Assembly: GCF_005937885.2 (NCBI RefSeq)
Contig: NZ_CP042176.1
Span: forward strand, 4,211,501-4,275,500
Direction: 5' to 3'
Origin: Bradyrhizobium sp. KBS0727
Lineage (GTDB): Bacteria; Pseudomonadota; Alphaproteobacteria; Rhizobiales; Xanthobacteraceae
Length of the DNA: 64,000 nt
The notes below the pieces were generated by a model. It saw only the letters and a program-made list of their open reading frames with translations. It searched no databases and was not told the origin of the DNA. Each line of letters opens with the position of its first letter. Position 1 is the first letter of the stretch. Below are positions 25,194-33,225 of the stretch, one piece after another. The position numbers and the translations under genes are program-made.

Positions 25194-26816
25194 TCAGCTT
25201 CGAAGGCCCGGCGCTTCCTGACCGGTGCGCGCGACGTATTCGGAATAGCCGCCGCCGAACTGGTGAATGCCTTCGGGCGTCAGCTCCAGCACGCGATTGG
25301 AGAGCGCGGCGAGAAAATGCCGGTCATGCGAGACGAACAGCATGGTACCCTCGAATTCGGACAGCGCGTTGATCAGCATTTCCTTGGTCGCCAGATCCAG
25401 ATGGTTGGTCGGCTCGTCCAGCACCAGGAAGTTCGGCGGGTCGAACAGCATGTGCGCCATCACCAGCCGCGCCTTCTCGCCGCCCGAGAGCACCCGGCAT
25501 TTCTTCTCGACGTCGTCGCCGGAAAAACCGAAGCAGCCGGCCAGCGCACGCAATGAGCCCTGGCCCGCTTGCGGAAACGAATCCTCCAGCCACTGGAACA
25601 CTGTGCGTTCGCCGTCGAGCAGATCCATCGCGTGCTGGGCGAAGTAGCCCATCTTGACGCTGCCGCCGATCGCGACCGTGCCGTCGTCGGGGTCGGTCGA
25701 GCCCGCCACCAGCTTCAACAGCGTCGACTTGCCGGCGCCGTTGATCCCCATCACGCACCACCGCTCCCGGCGGCGGATCATGAAGTCGAGCCCCTCATAG
25801 ATGCTGCGGCTGCCGTAGCCCTTGTGGACGTTCTTCAGGCTGACGACGTCCTCGCCCGAGCGCGGCGCCGGCAGGAATTCGAAGGCGACCGTCTGGCGAC
25901 GCTTCGGCGGCTCGACCCGCTCGATCTTGTCAAGTTTCTTGACCCGGCTCTGCACCTGCGCCGCATGCGACGCACGCGCCTTGAAGCGCTCGATGAACTT
26001 GATCTCCTTGGCGAGCATCGCCTGCTGGCGCTCGAATTGCGCCTGCTGCTGCTTCTCGTTCAGCGCGCGCTGCTGCTCGTAGAATTCATAATTGCCGGAA
26101 AATGTCGTCAGCGTGCCGCCGTCGATCTCGACGACCTTGTTGATGATGCGGTTGATGAACTCGCGGTCATGCGAGGTCATCAGCAACGCACCTTCATAAC
26201 CTCTAAGGAACTGCTCGAGCCAGATCAGGCTTTCGAGATCGAGATGGTTGCTCGGTTCGTCCAGCAGCATCACATCGGGACGCATCAGGAGAATGCGCGC
26301 CAGCGCGACGCGCATCTTCCAGCCGCCCGAGAGCGCGCCGACATCGCCCTCCATCATCTCCTGGCTGAAGCCAAGGCCCGACAGCGCCTCGCGGGCACGA
26401 CCGTCGAGGGCATAGCCGTCGAGTTCCTCGAAGCGGCCCTGCACCTCGCCGTAGCGCGCGATGATCTCGTCCATCTCATCGATGCGATCCGGATCGGCCA
26501 TCGCGGTTTCGAGCTCTTTCAACTCGGCCGCCACGATGCTGACCGGGCCGGCGCCGTCCATGACCTCGGCCACGGCGCTGCGGCCCGACATCTCGCCGAC
26601 GTCCTGGCTGAAATAGCCGATGGTTATGCCGCGATCGAGCGAGACCTGGCCCTCGTCCGGCGGTTCCTGGCCCGAAATCATCCGGAAAAGCGTGGTCTTG
26701 CCGGCCCCGTTGGGGCCGACGAGGCCGATCTTCTCGCCCTTTTGGAGCGCCGCGGAGGCTTCGATGAAAAGAATCTGGTGGCCGACTTGCTTGCTGACGT
26801 TATCGAGGCGGATCAT
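25194..26816 (-). CDS. ABC-F family ATPase
   Basis: This 540-residue protein consists of two fused ABC ATPase domains with no membrane part. Each has a Walker A (GPNGAGKTT; GINGAGKST), a signature (LSGGWKMRVALAR; LSGGEKARLVMAH) and a Walker B (LLDEPSNHLD; VLDEPTNHLD). The linker, about residues 230-310, is a charged coiled coil (EKQQQAQFERQQAMLAKEIK), as in ABC-F factors that act at the ribosomal E site. The exact subtype (YbiT-, Uup- or EttA-like) is not settled by eye. The gene is monocistronic. Confidence 0.95.
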   Translation of the reverse strand: MIRLDNVSKQVGHQILFIEASAALQKGEKIGLVGPNGAGKTTLFRMISGQEPPDEGQVSLDRGITIGYFSQDVGEMSGRSAVAEVMDGAGPVSIVAAELKELETAMADPDRIDEMDEIIARYGEVQGRFEELDGYALDGRAREALSGLGFSQEMMEGDVGALSGGWKMRVALARILLMRPDVMLLDEPSNHLDLESLIWLEQFLRGYEGALLMTSHDREFINRIINKVVEIDGGTLTTFSGNYEFYEQQRALNEKQQQAQFERQQAMLAKEIKFIERFKARASHAAQVQSRVKKLDKIERVEPPKRRQTVAFEFLPAPRSGEDVVSLKNVHKGYGSRSIYEGLDFMIRRRERWCVMGINGAGKSTLLKLVAGSTDPDDGTVAIGGSVKMGYFAQHAMDLLDGERTVFQWLEDSFPQAGQGSLRALAGCFGFSGDDVEKKCRVLSGGEKARLVMAHMLFDPPNFLVLDEPTNHLDLATKEMLINALSEFEGTMLFVSHDRHFLAALSNRVLELTPEGIHQFGGGYSEYVARTGQEAPGLRS

Positions 26817-26971
26817 GGGGGCCTGAAAAGAGGAATTGGTTGCGGCCGCTTTATTCCATGTGGCGCCCGGGTGGAAGCCTGTTCCGGCCCTATTCCGGGT
26901 TTAAGCCGCGCATTGGCCCGAACCTCTTCCCAGCCATCGCAAGGACCCGTCGCGAGGCTTCTGGCGCAGCC

Positions 26972-27121
26972 TCAATGCCGCTTGAAATATTGCACGGCGC
27001 GCTCGTGCTTCTCTGCGGCCGCGCGCGATTTGAAGGTGCCGAGATTGCGGCGCTTGCCGGTCTTCGGGTTCAATTTTCGGGAATAGAGCCGGTATTCGCC
27101 CGACTGCAGCTTTCGGATCAT
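26972..27121 (-). CDS. 49-residue basic protein
   Basis: This short basic protein reads IRKLQSGEYRLYSRKLNP, then KRRNLGTFKSRAAAEKHERA, and ends VQYFKRH. The pattern of two or three short beta strands with LGTFKS followed by a helix resembles the small three-stranded DNA-binding folds (AP2 or integrase arm type), but no assignment is secure. The ATG at 27121 follows GAAGAGGCC. Its start codon overlaps that of a possible divergent ORF. It is plausibly a nucleic-acid-binding protein. Confidence 0.7.
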   Translation of the reverse strand: MIRKLQSGEYRLYSRKLNPKTGKRRNLGTFKSRAAAEKHERAVQYFKRH

Positions 27122-27311
27122 GGGACAGGCCTCTTCGATACCCCCATTTTCCTCCAACCGTGGCAAAGGCACATTGTTCCCAGCGCAAGGCGGCACGGAT
27201 TACTGGCAGCGCTGCGTGCGCGCGGTTGCGCTGGCGGCCCAAGAAAGTCCCGGCTATCTCGAAAGCGCCTATCAACTCGCACGCAACGACGTCGCCCGTT
27301 ACATGAAATAG
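27120..27311 (+). CDS. Possible small protein, doubtful
   Basis: The 63-codon frame reads protein-like in its C-terminal half (YWQRCVRAVALAAQESPGYL and then AYQLARNDVARYMK), with good codon choice, while the first 20 residues look random. A start at the TTG at 27174 is possible. It would overlap the start codon of the minus-strand 49-residue gene by two bases, which makes at least one of the two starts suspect. No family is recognised. Confidence 0.35.
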   Translation: MGQASSIPPFSSNRGKGTLFPAQGGTDYWQRCVRAVALAAQESPGYLESAYQLARNDVARYMK

Positions 27312-27330
27312 GGCGCCGTCGAGCCGCGCT

Positions 27331-28170
27331 TCAGAAGCACAAATTCGTCACCACGTTGCCGCGCTTGTCCTTGATCGCGTAGGGACACCGCGCCCGTTCC
27401 AGCGCCTTCTTGGCATCTTCGTCACCGAGTGCCGCGGCGCGCTGGTAATAGGCTTTGGCGGCGTCGGCATCCCTCGGTCCGCCGCGGCCCTCTTGTGCAA
27501 ACGCCCCCATTCGCTCCAGCGCACCGGGATGATTTTGCGCCGCGGCCTTCTCAAACAGCGCGCGGGCCGCAACGTCGTCCTTGTTGCCGCCATTGCCTTC
27601 CGCCAGCATCATCCCGAGCTGGTACTGCGCCTCGGCGTTGGTCTCCGCTGCCTTCGACAGCAATTCGCGCGCGTGCGCCGGGTTGGCCGCTGCGCCGGCG
27701 CCGCCGCCCAGCGCTGCCAGGTTGCTGACGCCGCGCGGATTGCCGGCCTCGGCGGCACGCTCGAACAGTTTTCGCGCCTGCGCCTCGTCTCTCGCAACAC
27801 CCACGCCGGTCCCATAGACCACGCCGAGTTCGACCATCGCCGAGGAGGATCCCTTGTCAGCGGCCTTGCGCCAGGCCGCGATGGCCTCTGGCGTCTGCCG
27901 GTTGGCAGCATAGGCGCGCCCGAGCTGGTACATCGCCCGCCGCGAGCCGTTGGCGGCGACCTTGCAATATTTGATGGCGGTGGCGATGTCGGACGCCGCA
28001 ATGTCGGGCACGCCCTTCACATCGGCCGGCTTGTCGGGATCGGCAGGATCGGCGGCGACGCGGTCGCACAGCACGAGATCAGCCGATTGCGCGTGCGCCA
28101 CAGCCGGCAGCAAACCCGGCGCGATAGCGACGACCGCCCTAACTGCTACGCTGAGAAACCGGCTCCTCAT
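27331..28170 (-). CDS. Exported Sel1-like (TPR) repeat protein
   Basis: This 279-residue protein has a signal peptide (FLSVAVRAVVAIAPGLLPAV, then AHAQ) and about five Sel1-type repeats, each near 36 residues and of the form A-x-x-x-L-G-x-x-Y...A...W/F-x-x-A-A-x-x-G. Sel1 proteins are periplasmic or envelope scaffolds for protein-protein contacts. The C-terminus carries two cysteines (ARCPYAI and NLCF). The ATG at 28170 is preferred over the TTG at 28206. It follows the ModA-like gene on the same strand by 60 bases. Confidence 0.85.
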   Translation of the reverse strand: MRSRFLSVAVRAVVAIAPGLLPAVAHAQSADLVLCDRVAADPADPDKPADVKGVPDIAASDIATAIKYCKVAANGSRRAMYQLGRAYAANRQTPEAIAAWRKAADKGSSSAMVELGVVYGTGVGVARDEAQARKLFERAAEAGNPRGVSNLAALGGGAGAAANPAHARELLSKAAETNAEAQYQLGMMLAEGNGGNKDDVAARALFEKAAAQNHPGALERMGAFAQEGRGGPRDADAAKAYYQRAAALGDEDAKKALERARCPYAIKDKRGNVVTNLCF

Positions 28171-28230
28171 GATCAGCAGGTTGCGTCGGAGGCAACTCAA
28201 ATTCAAGACCGCAAATGCAAGGCTGCAAAT

Positions 28231-28917
28231 TCAGGGTTCGAGTCCGCTCGCGCGCAGTGCCGGTGCGACCTCGGCGGAAGCCAGATACCGCAACAGCCGT
28301 TCGGATTGCTCGGCATTTTGCGATGCCGCCATGCGCCCGGCGGAAAACACCGCAGGCGTCTGCAACTGGTGCGGAATGGGTCCGATCACCTCGATGCCGC
28401 CGACCTGCTTCAATTCGCTGATCTGCTGAACGGCAAGATCGGCCTCGCCGGCGACGAGCCGCTCGGCGGTAAAGCCCTGCGGGATGACGACCGCCCGGGC
28501 GTTGATCTCGGACGCAATTCCCATGCGCTCGATCAGTTTTGCAAACAGGATGCCGCTGGCGCCGAGCCGCGAATATGCGACCGCACGGGCACCGAGCAGC
28601 GCGGCGCGAAGCGCAGGCTCGCTTGAAATATCCGGATGAGGTTCGCCTGCCCTCACCGCAAGGCCGACATAGGACCGCGCCAGGTCGACGCAACTCGCCG
28701 CCGTCACGCGCCCCTCGCGTACGACCTCATTGAGCCCCTCGCGGGTCAGGATGACGACATCGGCGGCCTCGCCGGCGCGCAGGCGTTCCAGCAGCGCCAA
28801 TGTCGGCGCGAAATCGGCGTCGATGCGCGCGCCACCGGCCGCCACATATTGTCCGGCCAGAGTGGAAATCGCGCCCTTGAGGGCCAGCGTCGAGAGCACG
28901 CGCACGGGTTCGCCCAC
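28231..28917 (-). CDS. ModA-like substrate-binding protein without signal peptide
   Basis: This 228-residue protein matches the bacterial extracellular solute-binding fold of the molybdate type: VLSTLALKGAISTLA at the N-terminus, DVVILTREGLNEVV, and a C-terminal block ending LRYLASAEVAPALR. Molybdate-binding relatives are exported, but no signal peptide is visible from the GTG start at 28917 and no permease is nearby, so this looks like a cytoplasmic orphan sensor or binding domain. It starts six bases after the GrlR-like gene's stop and is probably co-transcribed with it. Confidence 0.82.
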   Translation of the reverse strand: MGEPVRVLSTLALKGAISTLAGQYVAAGGARIDADFAPTLALLERLRAGEAADVVILTREGLNEVVREGRVTAASCVDLARSYVGLAVRAGEPHPDISSEPALRAALLGARAVAYSRLGASGILFAKLIERMGIASEINARAVVIPQGFTAERLVAGEADLAVQQISELKQVGGIEVIGPIPHQLQTPAVFSAGRMAASQNAEQSERLLRYLASAEVAPALRASGLEP

Positions 28918-28923
28918 CGGTTG

Positions 28924-29628
28924 CTACAGCCGCCGCATCAGTTTCAGAACCGCGCTCAACCGGAGACTGCGCTTGCCGGCGAGCGCGGTGGCGTCGAGCA
29001 GCGCCCCCTCGTCGTCGCAGGTACCGGAAAAGCCGATGCCGACCTCGTGGCCACCGAACACGGGGTTCTCCCCCACGGCCGGCGTGTGCTCCTGATTGAG
29101 GATCTGGCCCTTCCAGCGGCCTTTCTCCGAGGTGTAGCTGCCGATGTAGTAGAACGAGGCGTCGCCGCCGAGGATGCGGCCGTCATTGAGCAGCATGACG
29201 CCGGTCAGGCCGCCCTCGATACCGTCGAGCATGCGCAAATGAATGGAATAGAGCCCGTTGGTGACGCCGCCCACGCCGACGCCGCCGGCGATCGGGACCG
29301 CCTCCTCCTCGATCGGCGTCATGACGGACTGAAACTTGACGCCCGGCAGTTCCTTCAACCCGCCTTCGAAGCGGTAGAGAACACCGTCGGCCCGGCCTCG
29401 CGCCAGCAAGGTGGCGTCGTCGGTTCCGGCCATCGCGCGGTAGTTCGGGTCCGGGTTGTGGCGGACAGTCTTGATCTCGATGGCGATGCCGTCGGCGCTC
29501 TTCTGATAGGTGCCGATATGGGCAAACGCCGAATTGCCGCCCAGCATCCGGCCGTCGCGTGCATACATCACGCTGCGGCCGACCGCCTCGCCGAGTTGAA
29601 ACCTGACCTTGTAAAAACCTTCAAACAA
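28924..29628 (-). CDS. Tandem GrlR-like domain protein, paralogue 1
   Basis: This 234-residue protein contains two related beta-rich domains of about 100 residues. The second, about residues 133-215, reads YSIHLRMLDGIEGGLTGVML, then RILGGDASFYYIGSYT; the first contains GRMLGGNSAFAHIGTYQ. This G-x-G-G-[DN]-x-x-[FY]-x-Y-x-G-x-Y pattern is that of GrlR-type proteins, whose founding member is a type III secretion regulator of E. coli; function here is unknown. The TTG at 29628 aligns with the start of the paralogue at 35849. No signal peptide is present. Confidence 0.75.
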   Translation of the reverse strand: MFEGFYKVRFQLGEAVGRSVMYARDGRMLGGNSAFAHIGTYQKSADGIAIEIKTVRHNPDPNYRAMAGTDDATLLARGRADGVLYRFEGGLKELPGVKFQSVMTPIEEEAVPIAGGVGVGGVTNGLYSIHLRMLDGIEGGLTGVMLLNDGRILGGDASFYYIGSYTSEKGRWKGQILNQEHTPAVGENPVFGGHEVGIGFSGTCDDEGALLDATALAGKRSLRLSAVLKLMRRL

Positions 29629-29748
29629 TAGCCGCGTCCCCGGCAAGCGTACGGCCTGCTATCTAGCCCGGTTCATAACGCAGGGGAACGGCTTTGAGCC
29701 GGCGCATTTGAATCAATGTCGCCAGAGAGAGATGTCATCCAAACGCAA

Positions 29749-29782
29749 TGATCCGCCAAAGCGGTATCGCTTTGGCGGATCA
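29749..29782 (-). terminator. Hairpin downstream of glnII
   Basis: TGATCCGCCAAAGCG (29749-29763) and its perfect complement (29768-29782) form a 15-bp stem with loop GTAT. A smaller ACCCGGG...CCCGGGT hairpin lies between it and the glnII stop. It is a likely transcript end for glnII despite the weak T-tract. Confidence 0.65.
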
Positions 29783-29824
29783 GAGTGGCAACCCGGGCGC
29801 CCCCACCCGGGTATGCTATGTCGA

Positions 29825-30862
29825 TCAGGCGGCTGCCGACTTGGCGGCGGTCGGAACTTCAGCGATGGTCTTGAGGATCTGCGAGGCGATGGCGTAGGGG
29901 TCGCCCTGCGAGTTCGGGCGGCGGTCCTCGAGATAGCCCTTGTAGTCGTTCTTCATGAACGAGTGCGGCACGCGGATCGAGGCGCCGCGGTCAGCCACGC
30001 CGTAGCTGAACTTGTTCCACGGAGCGGTCTCGTGCTTGCCGGTCAGGCGCTTGTCGTTGTCCGGCCCGTAGACGGCAATGTGGTCCATGAGATTCTTCTC
30101 AAAGGCCGCCATCAGCGCCTCGAAGTAGGCCTTGCCGCCGGTCTCGCGCAGGAATTTGGTCGAGAAGTTGGCGTGCATGCCCGAGCCGTTCCAGTCGGTG
30201 TCGCCGAGCGGTTTGCAGTGATACTCGATGTCGATGCCGTAGGGTTCGGTCAGCCGCTGCAACAGGTAGCGAGCCATCCACATTTCGTCGGCGGCCTTTT
30301 TGGAGCCCTTGCCGAAGATCTGGAATTCCCACTGGCCCTTCGCGACTTCGGCGTTGATGCCTTCGTGGTTGATGCCGGCAGCGAGGCAGAGGTCGAGATG
30401 CTTCTCGACGATCTCGCGCGCGACCGCGCCGACATTGCTGTAGCCGACGCCAGTGTAATACGGACCCTGCGGCGCAGGATAACCCGCCGTCGGGAAGCCG
30501 AGCGGCCGGCCGTCCTTGTACATGAAGTATTCCTGCTCGAAGCCGAACCACGCGCCCTCGTCGTCAAGAATGCTGGCGCGGCGGTTGGTCGCGTGCGGGG
30601 TGACGCCATCCGGCATCATGACTTCGCACATCACCAGGACGCCGTTGGTGCGCGCGCCGTCGGGATAGACCGCGACCGGCTTGAGCACGCAGTCCGAGCT
30701 TCTGCCTTCGGCCTGGTTGGTCGACGAGCCGTCAAAACCCCACAGCGGAAGCTGCTCCAGCGTCGGGAAAGACGCGAATTCCTTGATCTGTGTCTTGCCG
30801 CGCAGATTCGGTGTCGGCGTATACCCGTCGAGCCAGATGTACTCGAGCTTGTATTTGGTCAT
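29825..30862 (-). CDS. glnII: Glutamine synthetase II (eukaryotic type)
   Basis: This 345-residue cytoplasmic enzyme makes glutamine from glutamate, ammonia and ATP. It is the short GSII type found in rhizobia and eukaryotes: MTKYKLEYIWLDGY at the start, LPLWGFDGSSTNQAEG, GFEQEYFM, NGSGMHANFSTKF and ASIRVPHSF are all present. Length equals that of rhizobial GlnII. The ATG at 30862 is the family start. In rhizobia glnII is switched on by NtrC and sigma-54 under nitrogen limitation, and a perfect -24/-12 promoter lies about 100 bases upstream here. A GstI-like regulator gene is divergent. Confidence 0.97.
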   Translation of the reverse strand: MTKYKLEYIWLDGYTPTPNLRGKTQIKEFASFPTLEQLPLWGFDGSSTNQAEGRSSDCVLKPVAVYPDGARTNGVLVMCEVMMPDGVTPHATNRRASILDDEGAWFGFEQEYFMYKDGRPLGFPTAGYPAPQGPYYTGVGYSNVGAVAREIVEKHLDLCLAAGINHEGINAEVAKGQWEFQIFGKGSKKAADEMWMARYLLQRLTEPYGIDIEYHCKPLGDTDWNGSGMHANFSTKFLRETGGKAYFEALMAAFEKNLMDHIAVYGPDNDKRLTGKHETAPWNKFSYGVADRGASIRVPHSFMKNDYKGYLEDRRPNSQGDPYAIASQILKTIAEVPTAAKSAAA

Positions 30863-30962
30863 TGAGCCTCTCATTGAGTTTAATGCTGTTAAATGTGGGC
30901 AACTGAAGCCTTGGAGCCGCCCACACACGTGTACCCGGCCACGTCAGGCCATTTCTTACCAA

Positions 30963-30977
30963 GCAATTTAGGTGCCA
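30963..30977 (-). promoter_or_regulatory. Sigma-54 (-24/-12) promoter of glnII
   Basis: On the minus strand the sequence is TGGCACCTAAATTGC, which matches the consensus TGGCAC-N5-TTGC exactly. The centre is about 108 bases before the glnII ATG, giving an untranslated leader of roughly 90 bases. Control by NtrC is expected from family knowledge; I could not identify a convincing NtrC site by eye. Confidence 0.9.
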
Positions 30978-31408
30978 ATCGCTGCAGCGCAGCACCCGTC
31001 ATCCCCAGGAATGTCCAGCCCGTCTGGCACTTTTTTTGATGCGACATAGGAGCGCGGCTGACATGCGCCCCGAGCAGCCAAATTGCAACTCCGAGACCGA
31101 TTAGAGCCCGATTCTCCGGCAGTTCCCAAGCCCGCCCCGCTTGCCGATTAAAGCTGCGGCACGTCCCCGGCGCATTCGTCGGGAAGTTCGGAAACCGCAG
31201 GCAACCTTCGTGTCGGCTCAAGCGTTAGCCATCTGCCCATTGCCTCACACGAAGCAAAACCAGAAATGCCTATGAAATGTACATTCCCTGACTTTTTTTG
31301 ATCAACTTGCATTCGGGAAAGGCAAGAACGATATCGCGGTTTCGGTAACCACTAGAGAACGAGTCGGGCGCACCATGATGGTTCGTACGATCTCAAGGAG
31401 AGACTGAG

Positions 31409-31615
31409 ATGCTGACTACAAGGGTGAATGAGGGGTCTGCCAAGATCTATCAATTCCCTGCCGGGGGCCGCGCGGCTCTCGGAGGACGTCGCTATGGCGA
31501 GACCAGCACTGCCGTTTCCGAATTTGCCGCTTCGACGGCCAACCTCGCTGACTGCAGCGGCAGCTGGTACCACGCGGCCGCCATCCTGGAAACCAAGCCT
31601 GAGCGTGACCACTGA
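31409..31615 (+). CDS. gstI: DUF2735 protein, GstI-like glnII translation inhibitor
   Basis: This 68-residue protein (NEGSAKIYQFPAGGRAALGG, then RRYGE, ending WYHAAAILETKPERDH) matches the DUF2735 family. In Rhizobium leguminosarum the small protein GstI, encoded upstream of and divergent to glnII, blocks glnII translation when nitrogen is sufficient. Here the gene is also divergent from glnII, with 546 bases between. AAGGAG precedes the ATG at good spacing. Assignment rests on the motif and context. A Rho-independent terminator follows. Confidence 0.78.
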   Translation: MLTTRVNEGSAKIYQFPAGGRAALGGRRYGETSTAVSEFAASTANLADCSGSWYHAAAILETKPERDH

Positions 31616-31678
31616 TGCTTGCCAAATACCGGGGAACGACGGCCCCAAGAGTTCAGGCGCCGTCGGTGAAGTAGCAAA

Positions 31679-31709
31679 GGGTCGGAACGAAATCGTTGCG
31701 GCCCTTTTT
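31679..31709 (+). terminator. Rho-independent terminator after the gstI-like gene
   Basis: GGGTCGGAACG (31679-31689) pairs with CGTTGCGGCCC (31694-31704) with one mismatch and one G-T pair, followed by TTTTTCTTG. It lies 63 bases after the stop codon, the best terminator in the window. Confidence 0.85.
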
Positions 31710-31723
31710 CTTGTCAGAACGTC

Positions 31724-32041
31724 TCAGATCAGCTCGCATGCCGTGACCGGCCGTTTGGCGTGCTTGAGCGTCGTTGCACCGGCCTTGGTCATCTTGAGGG
31801 TGACGCCGCTACCCGTATAGCGCGACCCCGACAGCGCCAGCCGCTTGGCCAGCGTCACAGCCTTGCCGTCGAGTTGCAGATGAGCCCGCGAATCGTACTG
31901 GAAGAACCCGACGATGAATTGCGTCCCGTCGGCGCAGCGATAGTTCTGAAAACTCGTCTGGGCCAGAGCCTGCGACGGCGCCGCTGCAACCCAAACGGCG
32001 AACAACGCCGCACCGAAAACCGCGATATGCCGACAATTCAT
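31724..32041 (-). CDS. Periplasmic MliC/PliC-type lysozyme inhibitor
   Basis: This 105-residue protein has a signal peptide (HIAVFGAALFAVWVAAAPSQ, then ALAQ) and a domain reading YRCADGTQFIVGFFQYDSRA, LDGKAVTLAKRLALSGSRY and TLKMTKAGATTLKH. The order of motifs, with a conserved early Cys and a late Cys (TACEL), fits the C-type lysozyme inhibitor family. There is no lipobox cysteine, so it is the soluble periplasmic form. The ATG at 32041 is upstream of the signal peptide. Confidence 0.8.
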   Translation of the reverse strand: MNCRHIAVFGAALFAVWVAAAPSQALAQTSFQNYRCADGTQFIVGFFQYDSRAHLQLDGKAVTLAKRLALSGSRYTGSGVTLKMTKAGATTLKHAKRPVTACELI

Positions 32042-32132
32042 GTTTCGCCCCCTGAGAACTCCAGTATAGACGAGACGGGGGTGAGCAACATGCCCTCCCG
32101 GCCATTTCTGCAAGAAGACCTCAAGACCCGCT

Positions 32133-32879
32133 ATGTCAGAAGCCCCTGCCCGCCACCTCAATCTTGCCGGTGCCAGCAATTTCCGCGATCTCGGCGGCTA
32201 TCCCGCGCGCAACGGCCACATCGTGCGCTGGCGACAGATTTTCCGCTCCAACCATCTCGGCCATCTCACTGAGGGCGATATCGCGGTGGTCCGGGCGCTC
32301 GGCGTCAGGAGCGCATTTGATTTTCGCGGCGCCGAAGAGCGCCAGGCCGCACTGTGCGGTATGCCCGAGGTCTCCGTGCATTCGCTGCCGGTCGAGCCCA
32401 CGGTGGTCGCGGCGCTGCGCGCCATCGCCGCCACCGGCACGCAACTGTCGACGGAGCACGCCACCGAAGTCATGCGCGATTCCTACCGCAGCTACGTGCA
32501 GCAAAACACGCCGCGGTTCCGCGCGCTGTTTGCGCATCTCCTGGAAGATCGCGCGCCGCTGGTAATCCACTGTACCGCCGGCAAGGACCGTACCGGCTTT
32601 GCCTGCGCGCTGATCCTGCATACGCTCGGCGTGTCCGACGACGTGATCGCGGAAGACTATCTGTTGACCAACCGCTACTACCGCCGCGACCCGAATAACG
32701 GCAGCGACTTGCCTGACGACGTCAAGAACGTGCTGGGGACGGTGCAGGCATCGTTTCTCGGCGCCGCGTTCGAAGCCATCGACGCCGACTATGGCGATCT
32801 CGAAACCTATCTTCGCGACGGGCTCGGTCTCGGCTACGCCGAGCGCGCCAGCCTCGAGGCACGCTACCTGCAGAGCTGA
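32133..32879 (+). CDS. Tyrosine-protein phosphatase (atypical DSP family)
   Basis: This 248-residue protein carries the cysteine phosphatase loop HCTAGKDRTG (C147, R153) and the N-terminal ASNFRDLGGYPA motif of the Y_phosphatase3 family. The general acid region and length match bacterial members, which act on phosphotyrosine or phosphoinositides. No signal peptide is seen, so it is cytoplasmic. The gene starts 92 bases from the divergent lysozyme-inhibitor gene. Confidence 0.92.
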   Translation: MSEAPARHLNLAGASNFRDLGGYPARNGHIVRWRQIFRSNHLGHLTEGDIAVVRALGVRSAFDFRGAEERQAALCGMPEVSVHSLPVEPTVVAALRAIAATGTQLSTEHATEVMRDSYRSYVQQNTPRFRALFAHLLEDRAPLVIHCTAGKDRTGFACALILHTLGVSDDVIAEDYLLTNRYYRRDPNNGSDLPDDVKNVLGTVQASFLGAAFEAIDADYGDLETYLRDGLGLGYAERASLEARYLQS

Positions 32880-32918
32880 ATCGGCAAGCCTGAACTTACA
32901 AGCCTGAGCTTCGGCCGG

Positions 32919-33122
32919 TCAGGCCGCGGCTTCCATTTCCAGTTCGGCATCGAGATCGGCAATGACCTCCTCGAAGGCCAAAATCGCCGTCTGGATTGCC
33001 GCGATCTGCATCAATTCCAAGCTACCGACCGGACCGCTTCGATTTTGCAGCGCAACGATCAAATCCCGCCGCTGCTCCTTAAGCTGAACAAGCGGTAAAC
33101 CGTGATCCGGAAGACTTCCCAT
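32919..33122 (-). CDS. Small helical hypothetical protein
   Basis: This 67-residue protein (from the ATG at 33122, preceded by GGGGG) is a predicted helical hairpin: VQLKEQRRDLIVALQ and IAAIQTAILAFEEVIADL. The acidic C-terminus ends ELEMEAAA. It may dimerise as a coiled coil. No family is recognised. Confidence 0.6.
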   Translation of the reverse strand: MGSLPDHGLPLVQLKEQRRDLIVALQNRSGPVGSLELMQIAAIQTAILAFEEVIADLDAELEMEAAA

Positions 33123-33225
33123 CGCAAACCCCCTGCCTAGATTGAGGTCTCTTGTAGCGGCAGGGTTCTGCAATCGACTTACGCAAGTCCGACAAATTTT
33201 ATCGATCCGGCCTTATCCCGTAGTC

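Noticed and set aside
28225..28250. T-loop-like sequence GGTTCGAGTCC suggesting a tRNA
   Set aside because: No matching acceptor, D or anticodon stems could be drawn around it, and it overlaps the end of the ModA-like gene.
31025..31040. Possible plus-strand sigma-54 promoter for the gstI-like gene (TGGCACTTTTTTTGAT)
   Set aside because: The -24 half is perfect, but the essential GC of the -12 half is GA, and it lies almost 370 bases from the gene.
30889..31221. ORF of 110 codons between glnII and the gstI-like gene
   Set aside because: It spans the sigma-54 promoter of glnII, lacks a clear ribosome site, and its translation has no recognised motif apart from one hydrophobic stretch.
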